DNA of 64,000 bases from Bradyrhizobium sp. ISRA430 (lineage in GTDB: Bacteria; Pseudomonadota; Alphaproteobacteria; Rhizobiales; Xanthobacteraceae): contig NZ_CP094516.1 of the NCBI RefSeq assembly GCF_029909975.1, forward strand, positions 6,138,001 through 6,202,000. Direction: 5' to 3'. This document shows, piece by piece, positions 62,688 through 64,000 of the stretch (position 1 is the first letter of the stretch; every line of letters begins with the position of its first letter). The position numbers and the translations under genes were made by a program. The notes under the pieces are model-generated. The model was not told the DNA's origin. It was given only the letters and a program-made list of their open reading frames with translations, and made no database searches.

Positions 62688-63671
62688 ATGGCGGTCTACA
62701 CCGACGTCGCCGCCGACGAGCTAGCGGAATTCTTGAGTCAATACGATCTCGGCGAATTGCTCTCCTACAAGGGCATTGCCGAGGGCGTCGAAAACTCCAA
62801 CTTCCTGCTGCACACGAGCAAGGGCTCGTTCATCCTCACGCTCTATGAGAAGCGCGTGGCGAAGAACGACTTGCCGTTCTTCCTCGCGCTGATGACGTAT
62901 CTCGCCGAGCACGGCATCACCTGTCCGCTGCCGGTGAAGGGCAGGGACGGCGAGGCGCTGCGCGAGCTCGCAGGCAGGCCAGCGGCGATCATCACGTTTC
63001 TCGAAGGCGTCTGGCCGCGCAAGCCGACCGCCACGCATTGCGCCGGGGTCGGCGAGGTGCTGGCGAAGATGCACCTGGCCGGCACCAACTTCACGGTTCG
63101 GCGCGCCAATGCACTCTCGGTCTCCGGCTGGCGGCCGCTGTTCGATTCTGCCGCCGCCCGCGCCGACGAGGTGCAGCCGGGCCTGCGCGGGTTTCTCGCC
63201 GCCGAGCTCGACTATCTCGAGAGCGGGGTCTGGCCGAAGCACCTTCCGGACGGCGTGATCCACGCCGACCTGTTCAACGACAACGTCTTCTTTCTCGGCG
63301 ACCAGCTCTCGGGCATCATCGACTTCACTTTCGCCTGCAACGACATGCTGGCCTATGACGTCGCGATCTGCCTGAACGCCTGGTGTTTCGAGGCGGATCA
63401 TTCCTTCAACGTCACCAAGGCGCGCGCTTTCCTGAATGCCTATGGCCGCGTGAGAAAACTGACCGAGGCGGAAGAGGCCGCGCTGCCGCTGCTGGCGCGC
63501 GGCGCTGCGATCCGCTTCCTGCTGACGCGGCTGGTCGACTGGCTCAACGTGCCGCCCGGCGCGCTGGTCAAGCCGAAGGATCCGCTGGAATATGTCCGCA
63601 AGCTGCGCTTCCACCAGAGCGTCTCAAGCGTGCGCGACTACGGGCTGATGCCGTCAGGACTCGTTGCGTGA
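62688..63671 (+). CDS. thrB: Homoserine kinase (aminoglycoside-phosphotransferase fold)
   Basis: This 327-residue protein starts [16 protein letters not shown], with [20 protein letters not shown] typical of the ThrB2 type. The catalytic loop [13 protein letters not shown] and the metal motif [11 protein letters not shown] are visible. It phosphorylates homoserine in threonine synthesis. It begins 6 bp after ispH, and its stop overlaps the rnhA start (GTGA). Confidence 0.95.
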   Translation: MAVYTDVAADELAEFLSQYDLGELLSYKGIAEGVENSNFLLHTSKGSFILTLYEKRVAKNDLPFFLALMTYLAEHGITCPLPVKGRDGEALRELAGRPAAIITFLEGVWPRKPTATHCAGVGEVLAKMHLAGTNFTVRRANALSVSGWRPLFDSAAARADEVQPGLRGFLAAELDYLESGVWPKHLPDGVIHADLFNDNVFFLGDQLSGIIDFTFACNDMLAYDVAICLNAWCFEADHSFNVTKARAFLNAYGRVRKLTEAEEAALPLLARGAAIRFLLTRLVDWLNVPPGALVKPKDPLEYVRKLRFHQSVSSVRDYGLMPSGLVA

Positions 63672-64000
63672 GCGCGCTGCCCAACGTCACCATCTACACG
63701 GACGGCGCCTGCTCGGGAAATCCCGGGCCCGGCGGCTGGGGCGCGATCCTGAAGTTCGGCGACAAGGAGAAGGAGCTGAACGGCGGCGAGCGCCACACCA
63801 CCAACAACCAGATGGAGTTGATGGCGGCGATCTCGGCACTCGAAGCGCTGAAAAAGCCGTGCACCGTCGATCTCTACACCGACAGCCAATATGTCCGGCA
63901 GGGCATCACTGGCTGGATCCATGGCTGGAAGCGCAACGGCTGGCGCACCGCCGACAAGAAGCCGGTCAAGAATGTCGAGCTATGGCAGCGCCTCGATGCC
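63668..64000 (+). CDS. rnhA: Ribonuclease HI (5' part, continues beyond the window)
   Basis: The gene begins at GTG 63668, overlapping the thrB stop, and 111 codons are in the window. Catalytic carboxylates are Asp in [17 protein letters not shown], Glu in NNQMELMAA and Asp in LYTDSQYV. It degrades RNA in RNA-DNA hybrids. The last part, including the final catalytic Asp, lies beyond the window. Confidence 0.95.
   Translation, partial: MSALPNVTIYTDGACSGNPGPGGWGAILKFGDKEKELNGGERHTTNNQMELMAAISALEALKKPCTVDLYTDSQYVRQGITGWIHGWKRNGWRTADKKPVKNVELWQRLDA

Noticed and set aside
1..64000. CRISPR array, rRNA operon, integrase or transposase
   Set aside because: None was found by reading the window. The repeats present are palindromic or element-end-like, not regularly spaced direct repeats.

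Overview
The window looks like chromosome of a Bradyrhizobium-type alphaproteobacterium. It is GC-rich, has UPF0262, LMW phosphatase, maf and yacG followed by tRNA-Phe at the left end and ispH-thrB-rnhA at the right end, and carries many palindromic intergenic repeats of the kind familiar from this group. This assignment is inference from gene content and style, not a database match.

Layout. (1) 1-2257 is core: the 3' part of a UPF0262 gene, a low-molecular-weight phosphatase, maf, yacG and tRNA-Phe(GAA). (2) 2258-22051 appears to be accreted accessory DNA downstream of tRNA-Phe. The last 12 nt of the tRNA recur at 8149-8160 and 22040-22051. Each distal copy is preceded by a related block of roughly 180-200 bp (R1, R2). 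Related left-end sequence lies just after the tRNA (L1), just after the second copy (L2), and at 17836 (L3), where it cuts off an oxidoreductase gene. Segment I (2258-8160) is a sulfur/persulfide module: persulfide-dioxygenase-like hydrolase, MFS transporter, small SHOCT protein, DsrE protein and cysteine desulfurase, divergent from an ArsR-rhodanese fusion regulator, plus a nucleoside-phosphorylase-like gene. Segment II (8161-17835) is a LysR-controlled cluster of ketopantoate-reductase-like, VOC, MaoC, CaiB, two shikimate/quinate dehydrogenases, a polar amino-acid-type ABC transporter and type II dehydroquinase, probably for uptake and catabolism of a hydroaromatic acid. Segment III (17836-22051) holds an overlapping three-gene operon: two NAD(P)-dependent oxidoreductases with twin-arginine-like leaders around a nucleotide-translocase-like membrane protein.

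(3) 22052-33383 is more accessory-looking DNA: a DUF1326/DUF2182 pair, a SnoaL protein, a cupin-like secreted protein, a metzincin-like zinc protease candidate, a SnoaL-FMO flavoprotein, and a complete sugar-type ABC transporter. (4) 33384-64000 is a mosaic of metabolic and hypothetical genes: heme-binding barrel, RibD-like reductase, amine oxidase, isochorismatase, a CoA-transferase/TTC38/AKR operon, thioesterase, Nudix, a TAXI-TRAP transporter with DUF1850, SDR, CPA1 antiporter, two TPR-LprI paralogs, prpE, the TrcR-type regulator, ispH, thrB and a 5' fragment of rnhA.

No integrase, transposase or CRISPR array was found. The intergenic palindromic repeat families are frequent after about 34 kb, and I saw none between 2.3 and 34 kb, which fits recent acquisition of at least part of that stretch.
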